This document shows, piece by piece, positions 20,180-32,730 of a stretch of DNA of 64,000 bases; positions within the stretch are counted from its first letter, which is position 1; each line of letters starts with the position of its first letter. A model generated the notes under the pieces. That model was not told the origin of the DNA and ran no database searches. It was given only the letters and a program-made list of their open reading frames with translations. The position numbers were made by a program, and so were the translations under genes. Origin of the DNA: Takakia lepidozioides (lineage: Eukaryota; Streptophyta; Takakiopsida; Takakiales; Takakiaceae); the NCBI GenBank assembly GCA_030704615.1, contig CM060731.1, forward strand, positions 46,314,001 through 46,378,000, read 5' to 3'.

Positions 20180-22740
20180 GAGGGAGAGAAAGGGAGAGAG
20201 AGAGGGAGTGAGAGGGAGAGATCAGGAAACAAAAAGAAAAAGAGGAAGGTGGGGGGGGGGGGCAGTGCCTGAGTAGCAGCTGCTCAGTCACCCCCCCCCC
20301 CCCACCTTTTTGTTTTTTCTTTGTGCCCCCTCTCTCCCTCCTCGGAATTGGCCGGTTGTATCAGTGTGTTTTTCATGTTTTTCCATCTATACCGGATGGA
20401 TTCTAAACAGTGTTTTCACCCACCCTTTAAAGATTTTTTATCCATACCGGATGAATTACCACACTAAAATACCTCTAAAATGGGTCTATGATTTTTTCAT
20501 TCCTCTTTTATTGACTTTCATCTATACCAGATGAGTCACCAGAGAATGAGGAATTACCTCTGTAGGGGTTGACACTGGCATCCTATCTATAATTTTTCCA
20601 TCCATATTGGATGAAAAATACCAGGATATTAAATTCGTTTTATTCCTTTTTATGGCCTTTTTTCCGTACTGGATGAGGCTTTTCTAGGGATGATGAATTA
20701 CCTGTTAGGATGAGAAACCGTTGCCTTGGATGATATGTATTGTTTTTTCATCCTACTGACGGACCTTCTCCAATTAGGTGAGCTTATTAAATTTTTCATC
20801 TGAACCGGATGAAAAATGCAGCCTATGATGGCCCTAGACCTTTGTTTAATTACCCTTAAGTATGGCGAATTAAGGAGTGAAAACCTAACCCCTACCCTAT
20901 AACCTATTGTTTAAACCTAACTAATGGATGACATCCGTTGGGTTTCGAAATAAGGGGTGTTGATTACTCATCCTGCACAGATGAAAAATCGGCACGACCC
21001 CCTAGGGTGTCTCTCCCGCCGTCACCAGCACTCCTCATGCTTCTGAGCTCGCGGGCTAAGAGTTATGGTGTCTGAGCTCTGCTACTACCCTGTCTGCTGA
21101 TTCGTGCCCATGCCGGACGAGCTCCTGGGGATGCGCAATGGCGGCATCTTGTCTCTTCTCACACGGGAGACCCTGCTGCGACTGCATCGTCTCTTTCCCT
21201 CCTCTGGATTTTATGGTTCGCAGCGGCACTTGTGTGGGGAAGTATATCTCCTCTCTCTCCCTACTTAAACCTAGCAAGGATGCTTGTATGCTTCACTTCT
21301 CCTTAGCTGTGCTGGAGGTGGCTCTTCTGTGGCCGATGGCGCACACTTACCTTCCCCAATCGCTCAAGGTGCTTTTGGTGATTAGGGTTCCTTTTTACTT
21401 TATGTCTTTCTCTCTTGCTTGAGGTTCTTAGTTGACATCATGACAGTATATTGTGATTGACCGTCGGGTCATGTTCCACTAGGGGGTCTTGATTCTCCCG
21501 GGTTCCACAATCCTCACTAACTGTTGGTTTGTGGGGGCTTGTGATGGGACCAGGTGAGGATCCCTACTTGCTTTGAATTCTCTTGAGCTTGCAGATAAGG
21601 ATGTGAGCAAAAGAAACATACTCTGTATGGCATCATGACTTGGCTGCTGCCTGCAGCCATGATTTCGGCCCGCTTGGTCCCGGTTTGACATGATGATGCT
21701 TACTTTTGACTTATGTTTTGCTGCCGTTGATGGAGCATTTCGGATTGGCAGCCTTGTCTCTTGAAGCACAACATCTGAATCGTACCTTGTCTTGAATCTT
21801 TGACAGCATTGCCTGTGGATTTTTAGACTGGGTATAATTTTGGCCTTAAAGGGTAAAATGCATTAGTAGCTGTTAGGTTCTAAGGAAGAGGAGGCCGGGT
21901 TTTTTTTAAAGATGACAGCCTGATAAGGCAATGACATGCCTCTTTCAGGCCTGGATCTGATGTGGAAGGGAGCATAGTGAGGTTCTATTTGCAAAACATG
22001 GCATTAGCCTCCTGGGAAACAATGATGGTAAGCTCTAATGGACCTTGGCCAGTGATTAGTTACCTCATTTTGCCATCTGAACAACCACCTGCATTGTATG
22101 ATTTATTTTGGCCAAGTGGGCTTGATTTCGGGCACTCAAAATGTATGTGTGTCCATATCTTGATGTTGTGACAGGGCAGACCTTTCTTCCATGCCAAAAT
22201 GCCTTACTTGATGCATATCTTGGGGCAACTGTACATGGTGTAGAATGAAGTCGGAGTCAGTCTTGTCATGCCCAAAGTGGTCACTTGGTTGCATGTTTGG
22301 AGTCTGATTAACTGCAGGTTGGTCCAGCAAGAATCCTGTGTACACTGGTCTTGAATATGTACAATGACAGGTTGTTCTTACCTACCCAGAAGGCCTTGCA
22401 CGATGCACGTCTTGGGGTACTTACAATTGGCCAAATGTGAAGCTGCAATATGTATGTGTGCCATGCCCAAGAAGTTACTTGGTTGCATGCCCGAAGTGTA
22501 ATTAATTGCAGGTGGGTCCTTCAGTTGCTTGTATGTACATTCCCTGAATTTGTTGTAGGGCAGGCTGTTCTCACCTACCCTTGGAGCCTTGCATAATGCT
22601 TGTCCTGGATCACTTCAAGGTACCTGTGTATACATATCTTGGATCTATAATGTGGCAAGAAGTTCTTATATGCCCATGATATCTTGCATGATGCATATCT
22701 GATGGATAAACTATGGATGAGATAATATGAGGGCGGCATC
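20180..22740 (-). repeat. Long unclassified repeat, copy B (inverted partner of A)
   Basis: Reverse complement of 7470-9265 with about 80-90% visual agreement in many stretches. An extra ~680 bp at 21836-22515 contains degenerate ~150-bp tandem units (GGGCAG...CTTACCTACCC...GATGCA(T/C)(A/G)TCTTGG). The copy runs into the assembly gap at 22741, so its outer edge is hidden. Short peptide similarity between A (8214-8420, minus) and B (21138-21300, plus), such as RCDCIVSFPPLAF versus CCDCIVSFPPLDF, reflects DNA homology. It is not proof of coding. Confidence 0.7.
20224..20320. repeat. Foldback: G-run and C-run arms around AGCAGCTGCT
   Basis: AGGTGGGGGGGGGGGG (near 20246-20261) and the C-run plus ACCTTTTTG (near 20290-20310) pair across CCTGAGTAGCAGCTGCTCAG. 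The flanking purine- and pyrimidine-rich sequences also mirror one another. The same CAGCTGCTCAGTCACCCCC word occurs at 9537, and a related form on the other strand near 10460-10485. Confidence 0.6.
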
Positions 22741-23240
22741 NNNNNNNNNNNNNNNNNNNNNNNNNNNNNNNNNNNNNNNNNNNNNNNNNNNNNNNNNNNN
22801 NNNNNNNNNNNNNNNNNNNNNNNNNNNNNNNNNNNNNNNNNNNNNNNNNNNNNNNNNNNNNNNNNNNNNNNNNNNNNNNNNNNNNNNNNNNNNNNNNNNN
22901 NNNNNNNNNNNNNNNNNNNNNNNNNNNNNNNNNNNNNNNNNNNNNNNNNNNNNNNNNNNNNNNNNNNNNNNNNNNNNNNNNNNNNNNNNNNNNNNNNNNN
23001 NNNNNNNNNNNNNNNNNNNNNNNNNNNNNNNNNNNNNNNNNNNNNNNNNNNNNNNNNNNNNNNNNNNNNNNNNNNNNNNNNNNNNNNNNNNNNNNNNNNN
23101 NNNNNNNNNNNNNNNNNNNNNNNNNNNNNNNNNNNNNNNNNNNNNNNNNNNNNNNNNNNNNNNNNNNNNNNNNNNNNNNNNNNNNNNNNNNNNNNNNNNN
23201 NNNNNNNNNNNNNNNNNNNNNNNNNNNNNNNNNNNNNNNN
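22741..23240. other. Assembly gap, 500 N
   Basis: Exactly 500 unknown bases, probably a placeholder rather than a measured length. The sequence on its right side begins inside a short tandem repeat. Confidence 0.99.
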
Positions 23241-23322
23241 AAAACGTATGTTGGGCAGAGGGGTCCCATACACTGTTCACAAAAGTGTATGATGGGCAGA
23301 GGGAGCCCATACACAGTTTCTT
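23241..23322 (+). repeat. Two ~41-bp tandem units at the gap edge
   Basis: Two adjacent copies of A(C/G)TGTATG(T/A)TGGGCAGAGGG...CCCATACAC lie directly after the gap. The gap may therefore hide a longer array. Confidence 0.6.
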
Positions 23323-25140
23323 GAAGAGTATGGAGACTAGGGTTTGTAGAGTATAGTAAGAAACACCTTCTTCATGGTATCTTCCTCCCTAACATGCATG
23401 CAAGATTGCATTATCTTACTTTGCAATGCATTCATCCCAAATTGACAAGTTCATCTTGATCTCCTTGGAACTCATAGCACGCTAATGTGCCCAATGACAA
23501 GTGCCAAGCCTTGCTTGAATTTGAATTTTGTATGCCATCTTCCATGTGCTTTCCCTTGCATGGGCTAGTCACACACACTTCCACCTCTTGACCTAGGTGT
23601 TGTCTTCATTCATCATAATGTGTATCCACACCTCTATTCAAGAGCTCATCTTCTCAAACTTGAAGTCACAAGCCCTAAAGAGCATGCTCCACATAAGCAT
23701 CACTTGCTTGATCAACCATCCACCACAAAACTTAAGCAAAAAGGGAATGAATACATGAGCTTCACCTTCCCCTTCCTTGTCTTGTCACATGCTAATGTAT
23801 CAATCTCATTTCTTCATGAAGACCACCTCCAATGATCTCCCACATGTGCTCCAAGCTCTTCAATACTCTAGGCTTGGTTTCACATCATCATGGATAGAAT
23901 TCTCACCCACATGCTTCCCTTTGGAGTCATCTTGAGCTTCTTGATGCTCTCCAAGTGGTTGCTTTTGTTGTCTTCAAGCCCTAGCCTATGTAGCTCCTTG
24001 GCTTTTTTTCCACAACATGCACCACCTCATGCACAATGAATGAACTTGCTCACTTCACCTTCTAGCTCTCCTCAAGCTTGAATTGGAAGCCACACTTGGA
24101 AAGCATGCTCCACACATGCGCCACTTGCTTGGTCAATCACTTGCTTCACCAAGAGCAATCCAAGAACTCATAGAACTAGCAAAAGCACTCCCTTCTAGCG
24201 CCGCCTTCGCTTGCTTGTTTGTCAACCAAATGAAACCCCACTTGGCTTCATTTCACCATGGATAGAACAACCACTTCTTAGCTTCTCTTGAGCTACTCAA
24301 TGCTCCTCAAGCTACCCTTGTTGTACTCCTTCTATGGTGTTTCCAACCCAAGCATGTGCCGCTCTTTGGCTTCTCTTTCACACCATGAACAAGTACTAGA
24401 GCTTGCTCTTGAAACCCTAGTGTCTATCTTCTCCACACACAAGACGCTTCTCTTGTGATGCAAGAGCTCTTTTCCAAGCTCTCAAACCCTTAGTGCACAT
24501 ACAAGCACTTACCTTGCAAAACCATGCAAGCTTTGTGATACAAGAGCTCTCTCCTTAAGCTCTCCACCGCTGCAAAGTCTTGTAACTCAAGAGCTCTCTC
24601 CTTGAGCTCTCCACCTCTTTGATGCAATGCAAAAACACTCCTCCTTGCAACACCTTGCAAGTCTTGTGAGATACTTGAGCTTTCCTAGCTCTCTCACTCC
24701 TTGGTGTACACCAACACAAGTGTTAAACTAATCCTTACACTCCGCACTCACAAGCATAAGGTGATCTTCTTGTAGTGATAATGGAAGTGAACACAGAATG
24801 GAAACACTCCACTCATGAATCCACTCAATCACATAAACTAAGTCAAGCCAAGGGCACCTTTGCTAAAGGAATCCACCCTACAAAGCCCTCACCACACTCC
24901 CTCTCAATACCTAGAGCTATGGAGGTGGGAGAGGCTCATGGAGGCTCAACTACAAGAAGATGAGCCCTCCTCAACACTCACAAGGGGAAAACCCATCCCC
25001 ATGTCCCAAGTGAGGTTTGACACCTCACTTGGCATGTGAGACCAAATGAAGTCCCAACACACAAAATACAAATATAAATATCCAAAATGTCCTAGTTAAC
25101 TAGAAGTAGGTAATTCTAGTTAACCATGACTAAAACCATG
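23323..25140. repeat. Degenerate repetitive, AAGCTC/CTTG-rich non-coding region
   Basis: No gene is supported. The sequence is built from variants of the words AAGAGCTCT, CCTTGCAA, TGCAAG and CTTGAGCT. Two larger imperfect copies carry AGCATGCTCCACA(T/C)A...CACTTGCTTG(A/G)TCAA, at about 23680-23720 and 24098-24140, roughly 415 bp apart. From 24420 to 24720 a finer repeat of about 70 bp (CAAGAGCTCTCTCCTT(A/G)AGCTCTCCACC) is visible. This could be the body of an old non-autonomous element. Confidence 0.5.
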
Positions 25141-27560
25141 ACAAAGCGGTGCACTGCATTTTTGGAAAATCGGCAACACAATTGAGAGACAAAGGCATGA
25201 GAGAAGACGAAACGATGCATTCAATGGATACGTACCCTGGTGCAAAACACCGGCCACTCATTCACATTCACAGTGATGCAAAATATGTGTAGACAAAAAA
25301 ACCCAGCGGGTAGTTCAGGGCACCCGAAAACGATTGGCGTTCGCTATTCCGCAATCTGCAAATGCAGTGGCCTACTCAGAATCATGGCACATTGTGTGCG
25401 CAATGACTCTCAGTAAATTCACTTATGCATTTGATCCTCTTAGTGGTCTCCATCATATGTAAGGTTTTAGAGATTCAGTCTTCAACGTACATGCGGAAGA
25501 AGCATGCACGCATCAAAGTTGGAAACAGTCAGTAGCTAGAGAAATAGAATAGATCTCTTAATGTCAACGATTCACCCAATGCTACTCCGTCGACAAAGTG
25601 CATCCTGATTTCTACCGATTCCAGCTATCCTAGTTGCAAGTGCTGGGATAGGAGATTACATAACGCCTTCATACACAAGAGCAACAACAAACTTCATGAC
25701 TGATATCCTGTCACAACTCCTCTACAAGGAGAAGCCAATTGGATAGGGAAGCTTAGTGATATGATACCACGCCGCGTAGCCATATAGGTAGGGGTATCGA
25801 CGCCTACATGCGTCCAGCCTTTTGCTGCAAGCAGATAGACATAAAAATTGAGGCACGGCCTCCCTTCTGTGAATGCCGCTGGTTCCAAGCCAGTGAAGCA
25901 CAATTAAATAAGCCTCTTCCGCATGACGGCTAATTTGCCGTGCTTCTGCCTGTTCTGCAGCATACTGAATTGCCTGCTCTCCCCGAAGGCGCTCCATGCT
26001 GTGGTGCCATTGAGTTGTGTGTGCAGTTCTCCTGAAGCGGGATCACATGGTAGTCGTGTGATGATGGGGCGAGTTGGCCCACAAAGATGACCACAACAAA
26101 TGTGTTCGCATGCTAACCGTGTGATGGAGGGGCGACTTGCCAAACGACGAAGTGAACAGGGACGACGTAGACACTACAAAGAAACAAGAGCGATGAAGAG
26201 CAAGTAAGAGCAAACAGAATGAAAGGCAAGTGGAGCGAAGTGGAGATATAATCTGCGCTCCCGCCAACCTGCTTCCCGCCAAATTCGAATGCAGTGACAA
26301 AACGGGGGCACCGTTGCCATTTCCGACAAAAATGAGGGGAATGGGTAAAGGTTCTTCTCAGCAATAACACAAAAAAACACAAGCCATGGTGGTGGCTCTG
26401 CCAGAAGTTCAAACCAACATTAACAGTCATGGTAAAGGCGTGCAACACAGTGATATCCCAACAAACCAACAGTCCAGCAGACCAGACTGATATCCCATCA
26501 GAACCACGCTTGGCGTCGCCGTCATGCCGTGCTTGCATTTCATCCGTCCACGGCCAGACTTACATATTCATGGCACAATAGACTGCTTAGAGAAAATACT
26601 AACAAAGATGCAGTCAAAGAACCTGTTCATCCACGCGCATTTGGAGTCGTAAGGACCTCGAGCATCCACAAACAACGTAATCTACATCTCTCAGGCTACA
26701 TCTCCTTTCCCATTGTCCAATTTGCAAGGAGATGGTAGTGGTTGAGATATGATGATTTAGGAGGTGCATCTGGATGCTTGAGGACCTTCGGACTGGATCT
26801 TGTTCCATTCACACTCTCCGGAGTTGCCAGACATGTGGTGACAGAGACGTCATCCCCTCAATAGTCTCATCGGTGGATATAAATTCTGCTATGTATACAC
26901 GCCCCCACGTGCATATGATTCCGCGATTTCCGCTATCGTGTTACCAATGGTTTCCTGCTCCATACGAAGGAGCTCGGACTCGGACAACGTCCCATCCACA
27001 CACCACAAACCGTAAACGCATGCATTTTTTCCACATATCGTCCTAAAAAGAACCACGTCAGCACAAAACGAAGGCGAAAATAGTGGAAGCATATGCACGA
27101 TGGTGGCTGTAGAGCCCCGCCAGCCCTCTCATGTTCAGGCACACCCTTCATCGTCATTAACATCGCCATAAACAAGAAGAACAGCCGCGTGCGTGCAAAG
27201 TCAGCTCCGCAACATTGGACAACAAAGAGTCGTAAGAACGAGACAACAAGAACGAGTGGCCGAGTTCGTGGCAGGATGTTGCGATTTTCCATGCCCTAAA
27301 CATGGATGGCGCGTATGGGTTTCTCAGAATGGGCGGTTCAGATCCTTTGGCCGATGCGGGCACAACGGACTGTTGGGCGGACTTGCGGGGAGTGGCACAA
27401 CCGACTGGCCAGTCTGCGTACTGGCGGATTGAGGGGTAGCGGATTCATGGGCAGCGGACTGGCGGACTGGGGGCACGGCGGCAGCGGCGGGCGGGGGCCA
27501 GATGGGGGAGCTGGGCGTCCGTGCGCAGGGCCCACCGGTCAGCTCGCTCGTGCGCCTTAA
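25141..27560. other. Non-coding region ending in a GC-rich stretch
   Basis: Several open frames exist on both strands, but none shows a domain, conserved motif or splice structure I recognise. A weak 22-bp inverted repeat (GGATGCT..GAGG.CCTT) pairs 26645-26666 with 26771-26793. From 27290 to 27560 the sequence becomes very GC-rich with repeated CGGACTG/GGCGGACT words. This could be a promoter-like CpG-dense segment or local repeat expansion. Confidence 0.35.
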
Positions 27561-29597
27561 GGTCCCAATTATTGTAAAATGAGAGGCATATTTAATTCAC
27601 ACATCAATAAAGTTCTACCGGGGCCTTTGTCCCCTATTTTATAAGTAAATAAATAAATAAACTTTTCTCTTATGCAACACATGTTTGACATATAATTCGA
27701 ATATGTGATATGATATTTATTTCAATATAATATTTTAGGAAATTTTCAACTTAAGAGTTTTAGGGTGGAGCCATTATGCGACTAGCTGCTTGTTTTCTTA
27801 ATAATTAAAATACAAAATAGAAACCCAATGCCCATGGGCCCTTGTCCCATCCCAACAGGCCCAGTTCAAATCTCCTTCAGGCTTCCAGGCTCCAGGCAGC
27901 TTCATTTCCGTGCAAACCCTAAAAGTGCACCCTAATGATGATTAGTGAGGAGGATGAATATGATGACATTGTCGAGTCCATGCAGGAGCCTTTCGATGTT
28001 ACATCGAGCTCTCGCAAATAGATTGGGATTTGTAGGAAGTTATTTCCGCACACATATATTTGTATTGATTTTTGTTCAATGAAATTTTCATCTTATTACA
28101 AACAAGATGAGAAGAGGCCTGAAAGTTTTTTGCTGGAATTTTTAGGCATTAGGCACTTTGGTCCCACAATTTCCGTGCAATTAGGCCAAAATTTGAAAAA
28201 TTCCCAAAACGGGTTAGGCACTTTCAATTTGAATCAATTATCGCCTAAACGGTTGATAAGGACACTGGACACTTGGGCCAATGGCGCAGGCTACCCTAGT
28301 AATACACTATACAGTACGGTTTGGCGGTAGTAAATGTTTTGTTTTAAATTACCCAAAAGCCCTAATGTAACCTCGTCATCTTCACTCCAGCAACAGCACG
28401 GCTTACTTACACATCTGGAGAACACAAATCCAGAAATTGTGAAGGAAATCTCGAAATCTCTGCAACTCCTCGAAAATCCCATATGATTAAGCAGTTGAAT
28501 CTGGTGATGATCCTAAACTAGGGAAATGCGGCAGAAGTGTTGGGCTGAAAGAGATAGAGCCTCCAGCGCTGCGAACCTTCTGTGATCTTTGTATGGGAAT
28601 CCAGAGCTCTTTTGCTGCATGAAGCCTGAGGCTGGATGGGTTGTACAAATCTCATGACCCATTGAAGTATGTGAGGGATTGCATTTTGTCTCTTCGAAAT
28701 CATTCTGTTTTTCTGCGGTTGGATTACTGCCTCGGATTTGATGGGTTGTGCAATCTTTCCTTGCGGATTGATGCACGCCGAATCGGGCTGTCATATTTTT
28801 TCTCACATCATTGCGTGTACATAAGCCACCTCTACATTAGTATCTGTCACCGAACAGTCCCTTGCTCAGCGGATAAGCGAATAGAAATGCAATGAAGTGG
28901 TTGCGATTGATGGAGATCGTTTCTCGCAGACTCGGAAGCACAAGGTATGTTTTGGAGGCCGCCCGACGAGAAGGGCCTCTCGTGGACCGTTGTTGAGCAG
29001 AGTTGGGCAGCAGTGGAAGCAGGGCAGCCATGGTGGTTGCCAGTTTGAAGTCTTCCGTTCAGGCAGGTTGATTCTGTAGAGGAGCAATTCCGATAACCAT
29101 CTGATGGCGTGTGTACACCTTTGGGAGGAAAGGCATTAGTGAGGGGCTGAGCGAGAGAGATTGTAAATCTATTCCATGTAGGAAAATCTTAGTCTGTACT
29201 ATCATGCTCAGGGGAATTTACCCTTGAGCCGTGAGATTTTAGCTGTATAATAAGGAAAAATAGGAGATGTTGGCTTCTCTCTTAAATCGTATTCTGTTCT
29301 TCCCTACCTTGTGTTTTCTGATACTCCCTCAACGTTTTGAGTGTCTCTTCATGTCACCACTTTTTCTTCACGACATACCTGCTCCTGTGAAATGAAAGCA
29401 AGGAGATCCAGGACTTGATTCCGGTTTTACATGCAAGCCGCCTCAATACAAGGGTAAGATGATGCAAAGGGGCTCTGACAGCACAGCTCAAGTCTGTCCT
29501 GCAGATCGACTTGTTGATTTAGGGACTTTCTAAGATGTGCAGTTGCTTTTGATCGGTAGAGACATTTTCAATGACCTAGTGAAGTTCCTTTCTACAG
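27561..29597. other. Upstream region of SGF11, first exon(s) not resolved
   Basis: This stretch should contain the promoter and first exon of SGF11. A small open frame at 27935-28021 (28 residues, MMISEEDEYDDIVESMQEPF then DVTSSSRK) is acidic and follows an AAACCCTAA word common near plant gene starts. It has no clear link to SGF11. Nothing else is convincingly coding. Confidence 0.35.
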
Positions 29598-31367
29598 GCT
29601 CAAACTGCCCAAAATGCTTTCAACGAGCTTCTTGACTCCTTGATAGCAGATGTGGCAACAGAAGCACACAGAGCTGCATACCTTGGTTTTGACTACAGGC
29701 TTGATAATGAAGAGGAAGAGGAAGCCCAGCTGTGTGTCCATGCAAGAGCAACAGTGGGAGATGTGGATATCAATGGAACTGACATGGGTGGCAAGTATGC
29801 GGTGGATGTGTTTGGCCAATCACATCCTACCATTGCTAGTGAGATGCTTAATTGTATGAATTGTGGCCGCCCAATTGTGGCTGGCCGTTTTGCTCCTCAT
29901 CTGGAGAAGTGTATGGGGAAGGTGAGACTTCCCACATTGTATCCTACTGAGATCATTGGCTCTCATTTCTTTGGTACTTTGAGGAAAGGGCAAGGGAGTC
30001 TTGAAGGTGGCAGCTGTTTTTGTGTCAAGTGCTTTGTAACTGTTTGCCTCAGAAGCACTTTTCCTCTTTAAACACAAATGTGGATTGTTGGGCTTGCATT
30101 GTAACATGATTTTGGTAGCTGAGAACATTGATGGGATGCCAAGATGGGATACGATTGTCTCAGTAGAGTGTTATGGCTGGTTGCTCAGTTTCTCGGAAAC
30201 ATGAAAATCCATTCATAACTTGCAAACCTTTAACATTGGACTGCAGGGTCGTAAAGCACGCTTGAAGGCAAGATCCAACATGAGCTCAGCCCAGCAGCGG
30301 CGAGGGCGGGCTGCCCCTCTTTCATCAACTGCCAACAATACAGGAGCCAGTAGCAACCGTACAACCAATAAGACAATGGGTCGAATGCCTGCTTCCACCC
30401 TGGAGGACTCGCAGCAAATTGTGATGGACGTCAATGATGCTACATCCGAAGAGAGCCCGGAGGATGACAAGGTAAGGAGTACTTCAATCATGTGTATCAA
30501 GACCATGGGCATTGTTGAATCTCAGCCGTTGATTGCATAGAAGTGTGTAGAGAAACATGAATGGATCCAAGATCTTGCAACTTTGTACTGCACCTGCAAT
30601 TTGATGGCGGTTCTTTTTACCTATGTGTAGGGCTCAAACATTGATTGAGAACCCAAAAATGCTAGCGAAACCTTCTAACATTTATGTGGTGGCGAGGGCC
30701 TCACCTGTGGTGACCTCAGGGGAACGCTTAAACCCCACCCTACACAAGGAGATCTGGGGTCTCTGTGTAGTGGACTTTGGAGGTATTTTAAGTGTTGCTG
30801 CATGAGATGAATATCTCAGCTATATAGATCTGTCATTATGTTCTGCTTCTGGTCATGGAGGATGTGATGTTCATTAACTGAGAAATTGGTGTGCAGGATA
30901 TATTGCCAAAGCACCCACATCCTGGCAAGGCGAGATCAAAGACAAGCTCTAGGAAAGGCCAGCGAGCAACTGTGGGATCTGCGGGTCAGCGGGCATCAAC
31001 AGCAATGGTGCCATTTCCTTCTGAAGGTGTGGTTGGTAGAGGTTCATCAGTGCCAGACACTGCCCTGGGATCTCAGACTGGGTTGGTGTCGGGAATGGCC
31101 GTGCAGGTTTCTGTTGAAGCCGAGACTGTAGGTTCGAATCACAAGACAAGGCTGACAGGCAATGTAATGCAGTCAGGCAACCCCAAAGGAAAAAGACTTA
31201 GTGAGAAGAGGAAGAATATGGGACAAGTGCTTGCACGTAAAACCAGTGTAATGAACAGTGCTATGCCGGCTGCTAGAGGTGATGGAGATGCTAGGAAGAG
31301 TGTAGAGGTGAGAATTGAAGCGTCAGACAGTACATCAATGCTACCCTTCAGGAAACATGTCTGGTGA
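29598..31367 (+). CDS. SGF11: SAGA-associated factor 11 (SGF11)-like zinc-finger protein, partial model
   Basis: Three exons are clear: 29598-29921 (acceptor CTACAG, donor AAG|GTGAGA), 30247-30471 (acceptor CTGCAG, donor AAG|GTAAGG) and 30897-31367 (acceptor TGTGCAG, stop TGA). Phases are all zero. The first encodes FNELLDSLIADVATEAHRAA, an acidic run, then VDVFGQSHP and the SGF11 zinc finger CMNCGRPIVAGRFAPHLEKC (C-x2-C-...-H-x3-C); the second starts with the conserved basic GRKARLKAR. SGF11 anchors the Ubp8/USP22-type H2B deubiquitinase module of SAGA. The third exon is low-complexity and basic, making the protein longer than the ~180-residue Arabidopsis form as I recall it. The start codon exon is not identified. 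The 3' end could instead splice near 31306 to a frame ending at 31542. Confidence 0.85.
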
Positions 31368-32730
31368 ACGACTAGGGTTCGACACCAGCGGGTTCTCAAT
31401 AGCAATTTGTGCAACTCCAAGGCAAAAGCCCTTGGACGCACTCGTGATTCTTAAGAAGGTCATCAACTCATTGGTGGGCAATATGGGAGCTGAGTTCATG
31501 GACCAGGAAATAGAATTTGGCATATCTATTTGCCAAGCCTAGATTTTGGAGAACTCTGGAATTTGTAGTATGCAGCTAGGCAGATCAATTCTTTTTCCAA
31601 AATGTTTAAGTGGTTTGGGGGTCAAACCATACACCAGTATTATGCTTAGGGTTTAATGAGGTTATTTGCCATATAATCTGGCAATCCAATGCATTGAACA
31701 AAGCTGAATGGAATTCTAAGGGATTGATGGGAGGTTTCTATGATATGTGGTAAGGTGCTTGTTCTTTTTCTGTATGCCTTCCCATTGGCCTATTCTCTCA
31801 ATGGGTGCCTTGTGAGCCATGAAAAGAAGAGTTGGGTTTCTTTTCTTGGCACCACAGTCCACTAGGTTTCCTCTTGTATTCCTCATTTGTTACTACTCTA
31901 GGACCGATTTACTAACACATGTAGCAGCAGTGGACACAATGTGTGTAAACACCGACCTTGTGCACTGCTTGAGGCTTTCAACAAGGCCAACAGGGATGTA
32001 AATCCCTGGAGGGCTTTATTAAAAACCAAAACAAGAAGCAACTCAAGCAAACCCCAACCAGTAGCCTGGCCCCTGAAGCAAAATGGGGTGTTGATGAGGC
32101 CAAGCATTTTACTCTCATGGGTCATGAATCCGCAGGCGCGAAGTCCATGAGGGTCGCCCTTGGCTGCTTGATGACCCATCAGCTGTAAAATGCTGGGCGT
32201 TGATAGCCCTTAGCCTTGCATGAATGTAGTGGCAGCACCAGCAATGCTTTTCCAATTGTACTTGTGTGGCCTGTGCCCTCGAGCACATGCTACATTTATG
32301 ACCATGTGTACCAAAAGGCAAATGAAGGGCCAATTTTCTATTTTTCATGAATTTCGAGTGACAAAAAAATACTTGACTCGATTCAATATCTCCCACACTG
32401 CAGTTATGAAACCGCCTCCATGCACCCCTGCTGGTCGAGGCCTTATGAACCCTGGGCAGAGGCCTTTGTGGTTTGGGAGTTCTGAACAACAAAACGAAAC
32501 AAAGCAAACTACCTTGCTTAATGTATTGATATTGGTACGGCTGGATCCCAACTAGGATTCAAACTCGGTGATCGTTCCAGGATTGGTGCTCATGAGAGCC
32601 ATGAGGGAAGATGCAAGTGTCAGAAGAGTGAGAGTGACATGCCCGTAACCTGCAAGGTGACTGTAGATACTACCCAGATGGACACAGTTCATGCAGGTTC
32701 CAACTAGTTTCTTTACAGCTACATTGAGCT
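31368..32730. other. Non-coding sequence between SGF11 and the second gypsy element
   Basis: No gene is supported. A frame at 31366-31542 with IAICATPRQKPLDALVILKK could be an extra 3' exon of SGF11 but shows no known motif. Other frames lack recognisable features. Confidence 0.35.

Noticed and set aside
22575-23356. Long open frames crossing 22741-23240
   Set aside because: They are made of unknown residues through the assembly gap and have no meaning.
25694-25903. Minus-strand frame starting CFTGLEPAAF, similar to frames that overlap tRNA genes
   Set aside because: No tRNA arms or paired stems could be drawn around it, so no RNA gene is called.
27306-27560. Glycine-rich open frame in GC-rich DNA
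   Set aside because: Open in several frames because of base composition; no start context, splice sites or homology.
31366-31542. Additional terminal exon of SGF11
   Set aside because: Would require a ~43-bp intron, which is too short for a normal plant intron; left only as an alternative.
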